NCBI GenBank assembly: GCA_963784675.1
Contig: CAWASE010000001.1
Location: forward strand, 310,001-374,000
Origin: SCTD01 sp963784675
GTDB lineage: Bacteria; Actinomycetota; Actinomycetes; Mycobacteriales; SCTD01
Reading direction: 5' to 3'
DNA length: 64,000 nucleotides
This document shows positions 6,785-15,254 of the stretch, in pieces; the first letter of the stretch is position 1; every line of letters starts with the position of its first letter. The position numbers and the translations under genes were made by a program. The notes under the pieces were generated by a model. That model did not search any database. It was given only the letters and a program-made list of their open reading frames with translations, and was not told the origin of the DNA.

Positions 6785-7675
6785 GTGACTCCTGCCCGTT
6801 CGGACGCTGTGCCGGCGCCGCTGCTGGTGCTGGGGGCGATCGCCACCGTGCAGACCGGCAGCGCGGTCGCCCGCGGCCTGTTCGACGACCTCGGCGCCGC
6901 CGGCGTGACGCTGCTGCGGCTGCTGCTGGCCGCCCTCCTGCTGCTCGTGGTCGTCCGGCCCCGCGTGCGCACGTGGTCGCGCCAGGCGTGGGTGGCGGCC
7001 GGGCTGCTCGGCCTGGCGATGGCCGGCATGAACCTCGTCTTCTACCTCGCGCTGCGCACCGTGCCGCTCGGCGTGGCCGTGACCGTCGAGTTCCTCGGCC
7101 CGCTGCTGCTCGCCCTGGTGCAGACGCGCCGGTTCCTGGACCTGACGTGGGCGCTGCTGGCGGCCTCGGGCGTCGTGCTGCTCGGCGCGGACAGCAACGG
7201 CAGCGCGCCGCTGTCAGGGCTCGCGCTCGCGCTGCTCGCGGGCCTGTTCTGGGCGGGCTACATCCTGGCCAGCGCCCGCCTGGGTCAGGCCGTGGCCGGG
7301 CTGGACGGCCTGGCGGTGGCGCTCGCGGTCGCCGCGGTGCTGGTGCTGCCGGTCGGGGTCGGGGGTGCCGCGGCGGTCCTGGACCATCCGGGGCTGCTGG
7401 TCGGGGCCGGGGCGGTGGCGCTGCTGTCCTCGGTCCTGCCCTACGGCCTGGAGCTCACGGCTCTGCGCCGGCTGCCGACCCGCGTCTTCGGGGTGCTGAT
7501 GAGCCTGGAGCCGGCGGCCGCCGCGGTCGCGGGGCTGGTCGTGCTCGGCCAGGCCCTGAGCGGCCGGGAGGTGGTGGCGCTGCTGCTCGTCAGCACCGCG
7601 AGCCTGGGCGTCACCGTCGCCGGACGCGCCGAGGACAGCGCGCCGGCCGGGCTGGAACCGCTTCCGCTCGAGTGA
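6785..7675 (+). CDS. EamA-family (RhtA-like) metabolite exporter
   Basis: A 296-aa inner-membrane protein with about ten hydrophobic helices arranged as two EamA repeats, the drug/metabolite transporter layout. The FYLALRTVPLGVAVTVEF segment around residues 87-104 and the matching second-half ELTALRRLPTRVFGVLMSLEP segment are typical of RhtA-like threonine/homoserine exporters; the actual substrate cannot be read from the sequence. The start is GTG 6785, directly behind a TAGCGT hexamer with no ribosome-binding site, so probably translated from a leaderless message. It is transcribed divergently from murE and is followed 47 nt later by the small ORF ahead of pxpA, which has its own promoter-like hexamer. 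Confidence 0.88.
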   Translation: MTPARSDAVPAPLLVLGAIATVQTGSAVARGLFDDLGAAGVTLLRLLLAALLLLVVVRPRVRTWSRQAWVAAGLLGLAMAGMNLVFYLALRTVPLGVAVTVEFLGPLLLALVQTRRFLDLTWALLAASGVVLLGADSNGSAPLSGLALALLAGLFWAGYILASARLGQAVAGLDGLAVALAVAAVLVLPVGVGGAAAVLDHPGLLVGAGAVALLSSVLPYGLELTALRRLPTRVFGVLMSLEPAAAAVAGLVVLGQALSGREVVALLLVSTASLGVTVAGRAEDSAPAGLEPLPLE

Positions 7676-7710
7676 GCGCACCAGGCAGACCGCGGCGGCC
7701 CGGTCGGGGA

Positions 7711-7716
7711 TAGTTT
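7711..7716 (+). promoter_or_regulatory. -10 hexamer TAGTTT ahead of the pxp operon
   Basis: TAGTTT matches TANNNT and sits 6 nt before ATG 7723. It is the likely promoter for the small ORF and the pxpABC genes; the spacing implies a leaderless transcript. Confidence 0.55.
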
Positions 7717-7722
7717 GCGCGC

Positions 7723-7866
7723 ATGGACGTGGGCCCGGCCGGCAAGCTGTTCGACGGAGCGGGCTCCGTGCGTCGGAACAGCCCTGCCGCTGCTGCTGCC
7801 GCCAGCCCCGCTGCTCCCGTCCGTCTCGGCGGGCCGTCCGACAGCAGCGCCGGCCGGGTGCTGTGA
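7723..7866 (+). CDS. Small leaderless ORF coupled to pxpA
   Basis: A 47-aa ORF that begins 6 nt after a -10-like TAGTTT and ends at TGA 7864-7866, overlapping the pxpA GTG (7863-7865) in a GTGA coupling. The pxpA start itself has no visible ribosome-binding site, so translation of this ORF would explain how pxpA is reached by ribosomes. The predicted peptide begins MDVGPAGKLFDG and then becomes Ala/Pro/Ser-rich; no family was recognised. It could be a real microprotein, a translational-coupling leader, or chance. The promoter position and the exact overlap are the reasons to list it. Confidence 0.45.
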   Translation: MDVGPAGKLFDGAGSVRRNSPAAAAAASPAAPVRLGGPSDSSAGRVL

Positions 7867-8636
7867 CGTCCGGGCGTACCAGCATCGACCTCAACGCCGA
7901 CGTCGGCGAGTCCTACGGCCGGTGGACCCTCGGCGACGACGAGGGCCTGCTGCCGCTGGTGACGAGCGCCAACGTCGCGTGCGGCGCGCACGCCGGAGAC
8001 GGCAGCACCATGCGGCGGTGCTGCGAGCTCGCCGTCCAGCACGGGGTGCGCGTCGGCGCGCAGGTCGGCTACCGCGACCTGGCCGGCTTCGGACGGCGGT
8101 TCCTGGACATCGACCCGAGCGAGCTGGCCGACGACGTCGTCGTGCAGATCGGCGCGCTGGACGCCGCCGCACGGGTGGCCGGGACGAGGGTGGCGTACGT
8201 CAAACCCCACGGTGCGCTCTACCACGCGGTCGTCCGGCACGAGCGACAGGCGGCCGCGGTGGTGGCGGCCGTACGCGCCTACGACCGCGCCCTGCCGGTG
8301 CTCGGGCTGCCGGCCTCACGCCTGCTCGTGCTGGCCGGAGAGGCCGGCCTCGCGACGGAGCACGAGGCGTTCCCCGACCGCGGCTACCTGCCGGACGGGA
8401 CGCTGGCCGCCCGCGGCACCACCGGAGCCCTGCTGGTGGACCCGGCCGAGATCGCGCACCGGGCGGTGCGGCTGGCCGTCGCGCACGAGGTCGTCGCCGT
8501 CGACGGCACCCTGCTGACGATCACGGCCGCGTCGCTGTGCCTGCACGGCGACAGCCCCGGCGCCGCCGCCAGCGCAGGTGCGGTCCGCGCCGCCCTGAGG
8601 GCTGCGGGGGTGCGCCTGCAGGCGGGCGGCGGGTGA
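7863..8636 (+). CDS. pxpA: 5-oxoprolinase subunit PxpA (LamB/YcsF family)
   Basis: A 257-aa cytoplasmic protein with the LamB/YcsF opening DLNADVGES at residues 8-16, the SANVACGAHAG block, the VKPHGALY block and the FPDRGY block. PxpA works with PxpB and PxpC to hydrolyse 5-oxoproline to glutamate using ATP, a repair reaction for spontaneously cyclised glutamate/glutamine. Start GTG 7863 overlaps the stop of a small upstream ORF. The stop TGA shares one base with the pxpB ATG. Length is normal for the family and all three subunits follow in order, so the assignment is secure. Confidence 0.95.
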   Translation: MTSGRTSIDLNADVGESYGRWTLGDDEGLLPLVTSANVACGAHAGDGSTMRRCCELAVQHGVRVGAQVGYRDLAGFGRRFLDIDPSELADDVVVQIGALDAAARVAGTRVAYVKPHGALYHAVVRHERQAAAVVAAVRAYDRALPVLGLPASRLLVLAGEAGLATEHEAFPDRGYLPDGTLAARGTTGALLVDPAEIAHRAVRLAVAHEVVAVDGTLLTITAASLCLHGDSPGAAASAGAVRAALRAAGVRLQAGGG

Positions 8637-9232
8637 TGCGGGTGCTGCCCTACGGCGACGCCGCCGTCCTGCTCGAGCTCGACGGGCTGGACGCGGTGCG
8701 GGCGTGGCACGCCGCCGCTCGCGCGCTGCCGGGAGTGGTCGACCTCGTCCCGGCAGCGCGGACCCTGCTCGTGGCCACGCACCCGAGCGACCTCGCCCGG
8801 GTGCGCGCGGCGCTGCTGGCGCTGACGCCCGCGCCGGTGGCCGCCGACGCCGGACCGCTGGTCGAGCTGGCGGTCGACTACGACGGCCCCGACCTCGCCG
8901 ACGTCGCCACGCGCACCGGGCTGACCGTCGAGCAGGTCGTGCGCCGGCACGCCGCCGGGGCGTACGTCGTCGCCTTCACCGGCTTCGCCCCAGGATTCGG
9001 CTATCTGGCCGGGCTGGACCCGCGGCTGCACCTGCCCCGCCGCCCGAGCCCGCGGCCGCGGGTGCCGGCGGGCTCGGTGGCGGTCGCCGACACGTGGACG
9101 GCCGTCTACCCCGGCGCCTCCCCCGGCGGCTGGCACCTGCTCGGTCGCACCGACGCGACCCTGTTCGACGCGACCCGGCCGGACCCGGCGCTGCTGTCGC
9201 CGGGCACGCGCGTGCGCTTCGTGCCACGGTGA
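8636..9232 (+). CDS. pxpB: 5-oxoprolinase subunit PxpB (KipI-like, CT_C_D domain)
   Basis: A 198-aa protein of the allophanate-hydrolase subunit 1 / KipI family. The sequence GFAPGFGYLAGLD near the middle and the RVPAGSVAVADTWTAVYP block followed by PGGWHLLGRT are family signatures. It forms the ATP-dependent 5-oxoprolinase with PxpA and PxpC. The ATG at 8636 overlaps the pxpA stop by one base; the GTG three bases earlier is also possible. Its own stop TGA 9230-9232 overlaps the pxpC GTG. Some homologues (KipI) also regulate sporulation kinases in Bacillus, but the pxpABC context here argues for the enzyme. Confidence 0.94.
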   Translation: MRVLPYGDAAVLLELDGLDAVRAWHAAARALPGVVDLVPAARTLLVATHPSDLARVRAALLALTPAPVAADAGPLVELAVDYDGPDLADVATRTGLTVEQVVRRHAAGAYVVAFTGFAPGFGYLAGLDPRLHLPRRPSPRPRVPAGSVAVADTWTAVYPGASPGGWHLLGRTDATLFDATRPDPALLSPGTRVRFVPR

Positions 9233-10074
9233 GCCTGACCGTCGTCGCCCCCGGGCCGCTGACGCTCGTGCAGGACGCCGGCCGTCCGGGACGGGCCTGG
9301 CTCGGCCTGGGTCGCTCCGGCGCCGCCGACCGCGGCGCCCTGGCGTTGGCCAACCGGCTGCTCGGCAACGCCGCCGGGTGCGCGGGTCTGGAGGTGCTGC
9401 TCGGTGGCCTGCAGGTGCGGGCCGAGGCGGCCGTGACCGTGTGCCTGACCGGCGCACCCGCACCCGCGGAGGTCGACGGTCGTCCCGTCGGTCAGGCGGC
9501 GGCGCTGCGCCTCACGGTGGGTCAGGTGCTGCGGCTCGGCGCGCCGGCGGTCGGTCTGCGCACCTACCTGGGGGTGCGGGGCGGACTCGACGTGGCGCCT
9601 GTGCTCGGCTCGCGCTCACGGGACACCCTCGCAGGGCTGGGTCCGGCGCCGCTGGTCGCCGGTGACGTCCTCGCTGTCGGTCGGACCCGGTCGCCGCTCC
9701 CGGACCTCGCGCAGGCGCCGGTCCCCCCGCTCGGGCCGGCCCTGCTGCGGCTGCTGCCAGGACCCCGCCGTGACTGGCTGACCGGGCCCCTGCGCCCCGC
9801 CGGCTGGATGGTCGGGCCCGACAGCGACCGGGTCGGCGTGCGCCTGCTCGGCGTCGCGCTCCCCCGGCGCGAGGACGAGCTGCCGCCGGAAGGGCTGCTG
9901 CCCGGCGCCGTGCAGCTGCCGCCGGACGGTCAGCCGGTGCTGTTCCTGGCCGATGCCCCCGTCACCGGCGGCTATCCGGTCATCGGGGTGCTGGACGCCC
10001 CCTCGCTGGACCGGGCCGCGCAGCTGCGGCCGGGCGACCCCGCCGTCCTGCGCTGGAGCCACGGCGACTGCTGA
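9229..10074 (+). CDS. pxpC: 5-oxoprolinase subunit PxpC (KipA-like, biotin-dependent carboxylase-like domain)
   Basis: A 281-aa protein of the KipA / allophanate-hydrolase subunit 2 family. The start region VVAPGPLTLVQDAGRPG and the GLGRSGAADRGALALANRLLGN block are typical, as is YLGVRGGLDV mid-protein. Start GTG 9229 overlaps the pxpB stop (GTGA). It completes the pxpABC operon that converts 5-oxoproline to glutamate. The C-terminal TGGYPVIGVL motif is present and length is slightly short but within family range. It ends 35 nt before hrpB, which appears to have its own promoter. Confidence 0.93.
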   Translation: MSLTVVAPGPLTLVQDAGRPGRAWLGLGRSGAADRGALALANRLLGNAAGCAGLEVLLGGLQVRAEAAVTVCLTGAPAPAEVDGRPVGQAAALRLTVGQVLRLGAPAVGLRTYLGVRGGLDVAPVLGSRSRDTLAGLGPAPLVAGDVLAVGRTRSPLPDLAQAPVPPLGPALLRLLPGPRRDWLTGPLRPAGWMVGPDSDRVGVRLLGVALPRREDELPPEGLLPGAVQLPPDGQPVLFLADAPVTGGYPVIGVLDAPSLDRAAQLRPGDPAVLRWSHGDC

Positions 10075-10109
10075 CCCGGCCCGGACGGGACGACCGCGAC
10101 ACTGGCCGG

Positions 10110-12602
10110 GTGCTGCTGCCGCCGGTCGGGTCTCCCGGCGCCGACCTGCCGGTCCGGGAGGTGCTGGACGAGCTGCTGGCGAGCCTCACCGCGCACGGCA
10201 CGGCCGTGCTCGTCGCCCCGCCCGGCACCGGCAAGACGACGCTGGTGCCGCTCGCGCTCGCCGACGCCGTGCCCGGCCGGGTGCTGGTCGCCGAACCCCG
10301 CCGCGTGGCGGCCCGGGCCGCCGCCCGGCGGATGTCGACGCTGCTCGGTGAGTCGGCCGGCGGCCTCGTCGGGCACACGGTGCGTGGCGAGAGCACCGTC
10401 GGCCCGCGCAACCGCATCGAGGTGTGCACCACCGGGGTGCTGGTACGGCGGCTGCAGCGCGACGCCGAGCTGCCGGGCGTCGGCGCGATCGTGCTCGACG
10501 AGTGCCACGAGCGGCAGCTCGACACCGATCTGGCCCTGGCGTTCGGGCTCGACGTGCGGGCCGTGCTGCGGCCGGACCTGCTGCTGCTGGCGATGTCGGC
10601 GACCGCACAGGCCGAGCGGCTGTCGGTGGCCCTCGACGACGCGCCCGTCGTCGCCTCCGGCGGGGCGCTGCACCCGGTGGAGCGGCGCTGGTGCCCGCCG
10701 GCGGCTCCCGTCGCTCCGTCGTTCGGCCTGCGGGTCGATCCCGCGCTGCTCGACCATGTCGCCCTCGTCGTCCGTCAGGCGTACACCGAGAACGTGGCCG
10801 ACCTGTTGGTGTTCCTGCCGGGCGCCGGCGAGATCGACGCCGTGGCCGGCCGGCTGCGGGATTTGCCGGTCGTGCCGCTGCACGGCCGCCTGCCCGCTGC
10901 TCGGCAGGACGCTGCGCTGACCGCCGGCCCGGGGCGACGGATCGTCCTCGCGACGTCGGTGGCGGAGAGCAGCCTGACGGTGCCCGGGGTCCGGGTGGTG
11001 ATCGATGCCGGGCTGGCGCGCGTGCCTCGGACGGACCTCGCCCGCGGCCTGGGCACCCTGGTGACGGTGCCGGTCTCGCGCGCGGCCGCGCACCAGCGGG
11101 CCGGTCGGGCCGGTCGGGAGGGCCCCGGCCGGGTCTACCGCTGCTGGTCGGCCGCCGACCACGAGCGGCTGCCGGCGCACGCCGAGCCCGAGGTGGCCAC
11201 CGCCGACCTCACCGCCTTCGCGCTCGCCCTGGCCTGCTGGGGCAACCCGGGCGGGCAGGGCCTGACCCTGCTGGACCCGTTGCCGAGCGGCGCGGCGCTG
11301 GCCGCGGACCAGGTGCTGCACGCGCTCGGCGCCGTCGACGCCGCAGGCGCCGTGACCCCGCGCGGCCGCGCGCTCGGCGACGTCGGCCTGCACCCGCGCT
11401 GGGCCCGCGCCCTGCTGGACGGGGCGGCGCTCCTCGGCGCCGAGCGTGCCGCAGAGGTGGTCGCGGTGCTCGCCGACGACAGCCTGGCCGGGCGGCAGGA
11501 CGACCTCGCACAGGTGCTACGGAACCTGCGGACCGGCCGCGACCGCGGCGCCTCGCAGCGGTGGCGGGACGAGACCCGGCGGCTGGCACGCGCCGCAGCC
11601 GGGTCCACCGCGGCGACGTCGTCCACGGCAGCGCCGGTGCTGTCGCTGCCCGGCGACCTCGCGGCGGGGCTGGTCGCCGGTCTCGCCTTCCCCGAGCGGG
11701 TGGCCCGGCGACGACGACCGGGCGGTCGCGAGTACCTGATGGCCGGCGGGACGGGCGCGGAGCTTGCCGCCGGTTCGCCGCTGGCCGGGGCCGGGTGGCT
11801 CGTCGTCGCGGTCGCCGACCGGCAGCCGGGACGCGCCGACGCCCGCATCCGGCTGGCCGCTGCGGTCGACGAGGCGACCGCGCTGGACGCCGCCGCCTCG
11901 CTGCACCGCGACGGGCCCGAGGTCCGCTGGGCCGACGGGGACGTCCGCGCCCGACGGGTCGAACGGGTGGGAGCCCTCGTGCTGCGCGAGCGGCCGCTGC
12001 CCGACCCCGACCCGGCCCAGGTGGCCGCCGCGCTCGCGCAGGGGCTGCGGGCCGAGGGGGTCGGGCTGCTGCGCTGGACGTCCGGCGCCACCGCCCTGCG
12101 CCAGCGCCTCGCGGCCTGTCACCGCGGGCTCGGCGACCCCTGGCCGGACGTCTCCGACGAGGCCCTGCTGGCCGGCCTGGACCTCTCGGGCGCTCGCGAC
12201 CGGGCCGGGCTGCAGCGCCTGGACCTCACCGCTGCGCTGCGCACCCGGCTGCCGTGGCAGCTCGCCGCGGAGCTCGACGACGTCGCGCCCGAGCAGATCG
12301 AGGTGCCGAGCACGTCCCGGGTGCGCGTCGACTACAGCGACGCGCAGGCGCCGACCCTGCCGGTGCGCGTGCAGGAGGTGTTCGGCTGGACGCAGGTGCC
12401 GCAGGTGGCTGGTCGAGCGCTGCGGCTGCACCTGCTGTCGCCGGCGCACCGGGTCGTGGCCGTCACCTCGGACCTGACCTCGTTCTGGACGTCCGGCTAT
12501 CCAGGCGTGCGCGCAGAGCTGCGCGGGCGCTATCCCCGGCACGCCTGGCCGCTGGACCCGGCGACCGCGACGGCGGCCAGGCGGCCGGCGCCGCGGCGCT
12601 GA
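10110..12602 (+). CDS. hrpB: ATP-dependent DEAH-type helicase HrpB
   Basis: An 830-aa superfamily 2 helicase. The Walker A motif PPGTGKTT is near residues 37-44, DEAH-type box DECHER near 130, motif III as MSATAQ, motif V in the TSVAESSLTVPGV stretch, and motif VI QRAGRAGREGPG. The C-terminal ~350 residues contain the HrpB-specific domain ending in WPLDP. Family length is 800-850, so it is complete. The cellular role of HrpB in actinobacteria is not well defined. The start GTG 10110 is preceded at 6 nt by GACACT, a weaker version of the leaderless -10 pattern. It faces the ROK kinase gene tail-to-tail with only 7 nt between, and no terminator hairpin was seen. Confidence 0.94.
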   Translation: MLLPPVGSPGADLPVREVLDELLASLTAHGTAVLVAPPGTGKTTLVPLALADAVPGRVLVAEPRRVAARAAARRMSTLLGESAGGLVGHTVRGESTVGPRNRIEVCTTGVLVRRLQRDAELPGVGAIVLDECHERQLDTDLALAFGLDVRAVLRPDLLLLAMSATAQAERLSVALDDAPVVASGGALHPVERRWCPPAAPVAPSFGLRVDPALLDHVALVVRQAYTENVADLLVFLPGAGEIDAVAGRLRDLPVVPLHGRLPAARQDAALTAGPGRRIVLATSVAESSLTVPGVRVVIDAGLARVPRTDLARGLGTLVTVPVSRAAAHQRAGRAGREGPGRVYRCWSAADHERLPAHAEPEVATADLTAFALALACWGNPGGQGLTLLDPLPSGAALAADQVLHALGAVDAAGAVTPRGRALGDVGLHPRWARALLDGAALLGAERAAEVVAVLADDSLAGRQDDLAQVLRNLRTGRDRGASQRWRDETRRLARAAAGSTAATSSTAAPVLSLPGDLAAGLVAGLAFPERVARRRRPGGREYLMAGGTGAELAAGSPLAGAGWLVVAVADRQPGRADARIRLAAAVDEATALDAAASLHRDGPEVRWADGDVRARRVERVGALVLRERPLPDPDPAQVAAALAQGLRAEGVGLLRWTSGATALRQRLAACHRGLGDPWPDVSDEALLAGLDLSGARDRAGLQRLDLTAALRTRLPWQLAAELDDVAPEQIEVPSTSRVRVDYSDAQAPTLPVRVQEVFGWTQVPQVAGRALRLHLLSPAHRVVAVTSDLTSFWTSGYPGVRAELRGRYPRHAWPLDPATATAARRPAPRR

Positions 12603-12609
12603 GGTCGGC

Positions 12610-13554
12610 CTACCCCGCCAGCAGCGACGAGCGCGCCAGCACGGCGGCGCCCACGATCCCGGCGTCGTCGGCCAGCGCGCTGACGACGAACCGGCGGTCC
12701 GCGCGCGCGTGCAGCGTCCAGCGGTCGGCCTCGGTGCGCACCCGCTCCACGAGGTCCTCGCCCAGCTTGCCGACCATCCCGCCGCCGAACACCACGACGT
12801 CGACGTCGAGCAGGTTCAGGGCCGATCCGACGGCGACGCCGAGCATCTCGACGCCCGTCTGCAGCAGCGCGCTCGCCACCGCGTCGTCGGCCTTGACGGC
12901 GTCCCGCCAGACGCTGGAGGTGGGGGCGCTCTTGCCCTTGGCCTTCATGATCTCGAACAGGGCGGTCTCGCGGCCGGCGTCCTGCCCGGCCTGCGCCGCC
13001 ACCCCCATCATCCGGCGCCCCATGTAGGCCTCGACGCAGCCGCGCCGCCCGCAGCCGCACATCGCGCCGTGCGGCTGGACCACCAGGTGCCCGAACTCGC
13101 CCGCCAGGCCCGTCGCACCCCGGTAGGGCCGCCCGCCGAGGATCAGCGAGCCGCCGACACCGGTCCCCAGCCAGATGCCGAGCACGTCGTCGGCCCCCTG
13201 GGCCGCGCCGGCCGTCCACTCCCCCAGCAGCCCGACGTCGGCGTCGTTGCCCAGGTACACCGGCGTGCCGTCGAGGGCGTCGGACAGCTGCGCGACGAGA
13301 TCGAACTCGTCGTCCCACCCCTGCAGGTTCGGCGTGGTGAGCACCCGGTTGCCGTCGACCAGGCCGGGGATGCCCACGCCGACGGCGCGCACCTCCCCGA
13401 GGCCCCGGACCATCTCGACGATGAGCTCGAGCGCCTCGGCGGCCTGCTGCGGGGTGTCGCGCTTGTCGCGCTGCGTCACCTCGTCACCGCCGTCGACCGC
13501 CCCGACGGTGATGTTGGTGCCCCCGACGTCCACGCCTGCCACGGTCATGCTCAC
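12610..13554 (-). CDS. ROK-family sugar kinase (glucokinase-like)
   Basis: A 314-aa cytoplasmic kinase. The N-terminal phosphate loop GVDVGGTNITVGAV, the catalytic NDAD in GNDADVG, the GTGVGGSLILGG segment, and the zinc-binding ROK signature CGCGRRGC near residues 164-172 are all present. It probably phosphorylates glucose or a related hexose, though ROK kinases vary in substrate. No N-terminal DNA-binding domain is present, so it is an enzyme rather than a ROK repressor. Start is GTG 13554 or the ATG two codons later. It lies three bases behind the LVIVD protein gene on the same strand and may be co-transcribed, an odd pairing functionally. Confidence 0.9.
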   Translation of the reverse strand: MSMTVAGVDVGGTNITVGAVDGGDEVTQRDKRDTPQQAAEALELIVEMVRGLGEVRAVGVGIPGLVDGNRVLTTPNLQGWDDEFDLVAQLSDALDGTPVYLGNDADVGLLGEWTAGAAQGADDVLGIWLGTGVGGSLILGGRPYRGATGLAGEFGHLVVQPHGAMCGCGRRGCVEAYMGRRMMGVAAQAGQDAGRETALFEIMKAKGKSAPTSSVWRDAVKADDAVASALLQTGVEMLGVAVGSALNLLDVDVVVFGGGMVGKLGEDLVERVRTEADRWTLHARADRRFVVSALADDAGIVGAAVLARSSLLAG

Positions 13555-13557
13555 GGC

Positions 13558-15108
13558 CTACCCGGTGACGAGCCGGCGACGCCGCACCGCGACGACCGCG
13601 CCGAGCAGCAGCAGTGCGCTCAGCGGCAGCAGCACGGTGACCGGCACCTCCGGGACGACCGGTGCCGGGCCGGGGTCAGCACCCTCGACCGCGAAGGCGG
13701 GCACGGTCTTGCCGCCCGTGAAGCCCGGGAAGCGGTAGACGTCGAAGCCGCGGCTGACGTCGTTGGCGAAGCCGAAGAAGCTGCCGTCGGTGTTGATGCG
13801 GTTGGTCTTGAAGGACCAGGTGTCTGAGTCCGGGAAGAACATCGACCCCAGCTCGGTGATCCCGATCCCCGAGCCGAGCGCGGCCGGCACCGGGACCGGG
13901 CTGTCGTAGGTCGCCAGACCGGAGATGTCGAGCACCCGGACCCCGCGCTGGTACCAGGCGATGGTGAGCAGCCCCTGCGCGGGATAGAGCTGGAAGACGT
14001 GCGCGGTGCAACGGGTCGACCCGCCCGCCCCGGCACCGTTGCCGGTGTCGCGTGCGCCGGAGGTGTCGTCGATGAACCAGGTGCCCAGGTCCTTGGGCGT
14101 CCGCTCGAGCGCACCGGTGATGTCGAAGACCGTGATGCCGCCGCCGGGGCACGCCCCGTTGCCCGATGCGCCGGCGATCTCGTCTCCGACGAGCAGCAGG
14201 TCGCGAGCCGAACCGTCGGGCCGGGCCAGCCGCAGCGGCTTGACGTCGTGCTCGACGTTGATGCGAGGGTTCTCGATCTGGGTGATCAGCACCGGACGGG
14301 CCGGGTTCTCGGTGTTCAGGATCAGCGTGGAGCTGAGCGAGGCCGAGTACCCCCGGGTGCCGGTGGCGTTGAAGGACACGTCGTGGCTGTTCGCACCCAG
14401 GCTCGAGGGGTTGAGCGGGTAGGCGAAGTCGGGCTCGCGAACGGGGTTCGCGATGTCGGTGATGTTGACGATCTCGATCGTCGGCGTGGTGTCGGTGATG
14501 AGCTCGGAGTTGGAGTTGTAGAGGTAGTTGCCGCCCGGGTGCACGGTCATGTTGTGCGAGCCCGTGCTGATGACGACCGCGCTGACGCTCTTGGGCGACT
14601 CCGGGTCGGTGAGGTCGACGATGACGGTCCCCAGGAAGGTGCGCGCCAGCCCCAGGTCCTTGGCGCAGGCCGAGTCGGTCCTCGGCACGGCAGCGGTGCC
14701 CAGGGTGGAGTCCGCGGTGTAGGTGGCGTAGATCTTGCCGTCGCGGCGGAAGACCTGCACGTCGCCCTGGTTGATCGGGCAGTCGTAGACCGCAGCCAGC
14801 CGAGGGGCCGTCGGGACCGTGATGTCGATGATCTGCATGCCGTTGCGCAGGGTGCCCGCCACGGCGTAGTCGCGCCCGTTGGTCGAGACGAACTCGACGT
14901 CCGAACCGCTCTGGGCCGCGGCGCCGGTCGCCGCGTACTGCTGGTTCGCGACGTGGGTGACCCCGCCCGCGGCCGTGCCGGTCTCGGCGACCGCCACCAG
15001 CACCTGCCCGGTCTCCTCCCCCTCGTGGGCCTGGGCCGGCGCCGCCACCGCCAGCGTCAGCGCAGCGGCACCGAGAACGGTGAGGACCTGGAGGACGGAG
15101 CGGCGCAT
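13558..15108 (-). CDS. Secreted LVIVD-repeat surface protein
   Basis: A 516-aa exported protein starting at ATG 15108, with AGGAG seven bases upstream. It has a classical signal peptide (about residues 1-30, ending in APAQA), a long extracellular region with LVIVD-type strands (such as MQIIDITVP and GVRVLDISGL) forming a probable beta-propeller, then a C-terminal hydrophobic helix and an RRRR tail. The tail looks like a wall- or membrane-anchoring end but lacks an LPxTG motif. Internal SHNMTVHPGGNYLY and SHDVSF segments resemble the His-containing blades of this family. Function is unknown; LVIVD proteins are usually annotated only as cell-surface proteins. A 15-nt palindrome lies 82-96 nt upstream and may regulate it. 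Confidence 0.85.
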   Translation of the reverse strand: MRRSVLQVLTVLGAAALTLAVAAPAQAHEGEETGQVLVAVAETGTAAGGVTHVANQQYAATGAAAQSGSDVEFVSTNGRDYAVAGTLRNGMQIIDITVPTAPRLAAVYDCPINQGDVQVFRRDGKIYATYTADSTLGTAAVPRTDSACAKDLGLARTFLGTVIVDLTDPESPKSVSAVVISTGSHNMTVHPGGNYLYNSNSELITDTTPTIEIVNITDIANPVREPDFAYPLNPSSLGANSHDVSFNATGTRGYSASLSSTLILNTENPARPVLITQIENPRINVEHDVKPLRLARPDGSARDLLLVGDEIAGASGNGACPGGGITVFDITGALERTPKDLGTWFIDDTSGARDTGNGAGAGGSTRCTAHVFQLYPAQGLLTIAWYQRGVRVLDISGLATYDSPVPVPAALGSGIGITELGSMFFPDSDTWSFKTNRINTDGSFFGFANDVSRGFDVYRFPGFTGGKTVPAFAVEGADPGPAPVVPEVPVTVLLPLSALLLLGAVVAVRRRRLVTG

Positions 15109-15189
15109 GAGAACTCCTGGGTAGGCGGGCGTCGTCGCCGCCTCTCTTCGCCCTGGCGTGATCACCTCCTGCCTGGCGACCGCACCTTC

Positions 15190-15204
15190 ATGAGAATTTC
15201 TCAT
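15190..15204. promoter_or_regulatory. 15-nt palindrome, candidate repressor site
   Basis: ATGAGAATTTCTCAT is a perfect 7-1-7 inverted repeat in an AT-rich island within very GC-rich DNA, upstream of the LVIVD gene start (15108, minus strand). The 7-1-7 geometry resembles Fur-family boxes but is not a full match to any consensus I can recall. It is probably the operator of the LVIVD gene; the regulator is unknown. Confidence 0.5.
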
Positions 15205-15254
15205 CAACCCGGGCCGGACAGCCGGACCGTCGTCGCGCGGCGGCAGGCCGGATC

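Noticed and set aside
15190..15204. Rho-independent terminator for the LVIVD or ABC genes
   Set aside because: AT-rich 7-bp arms with a 1-nt centre cannot form a stable hairpin, and it lies upstream, not downstream, of the LVIVD gene; an operator fits better.
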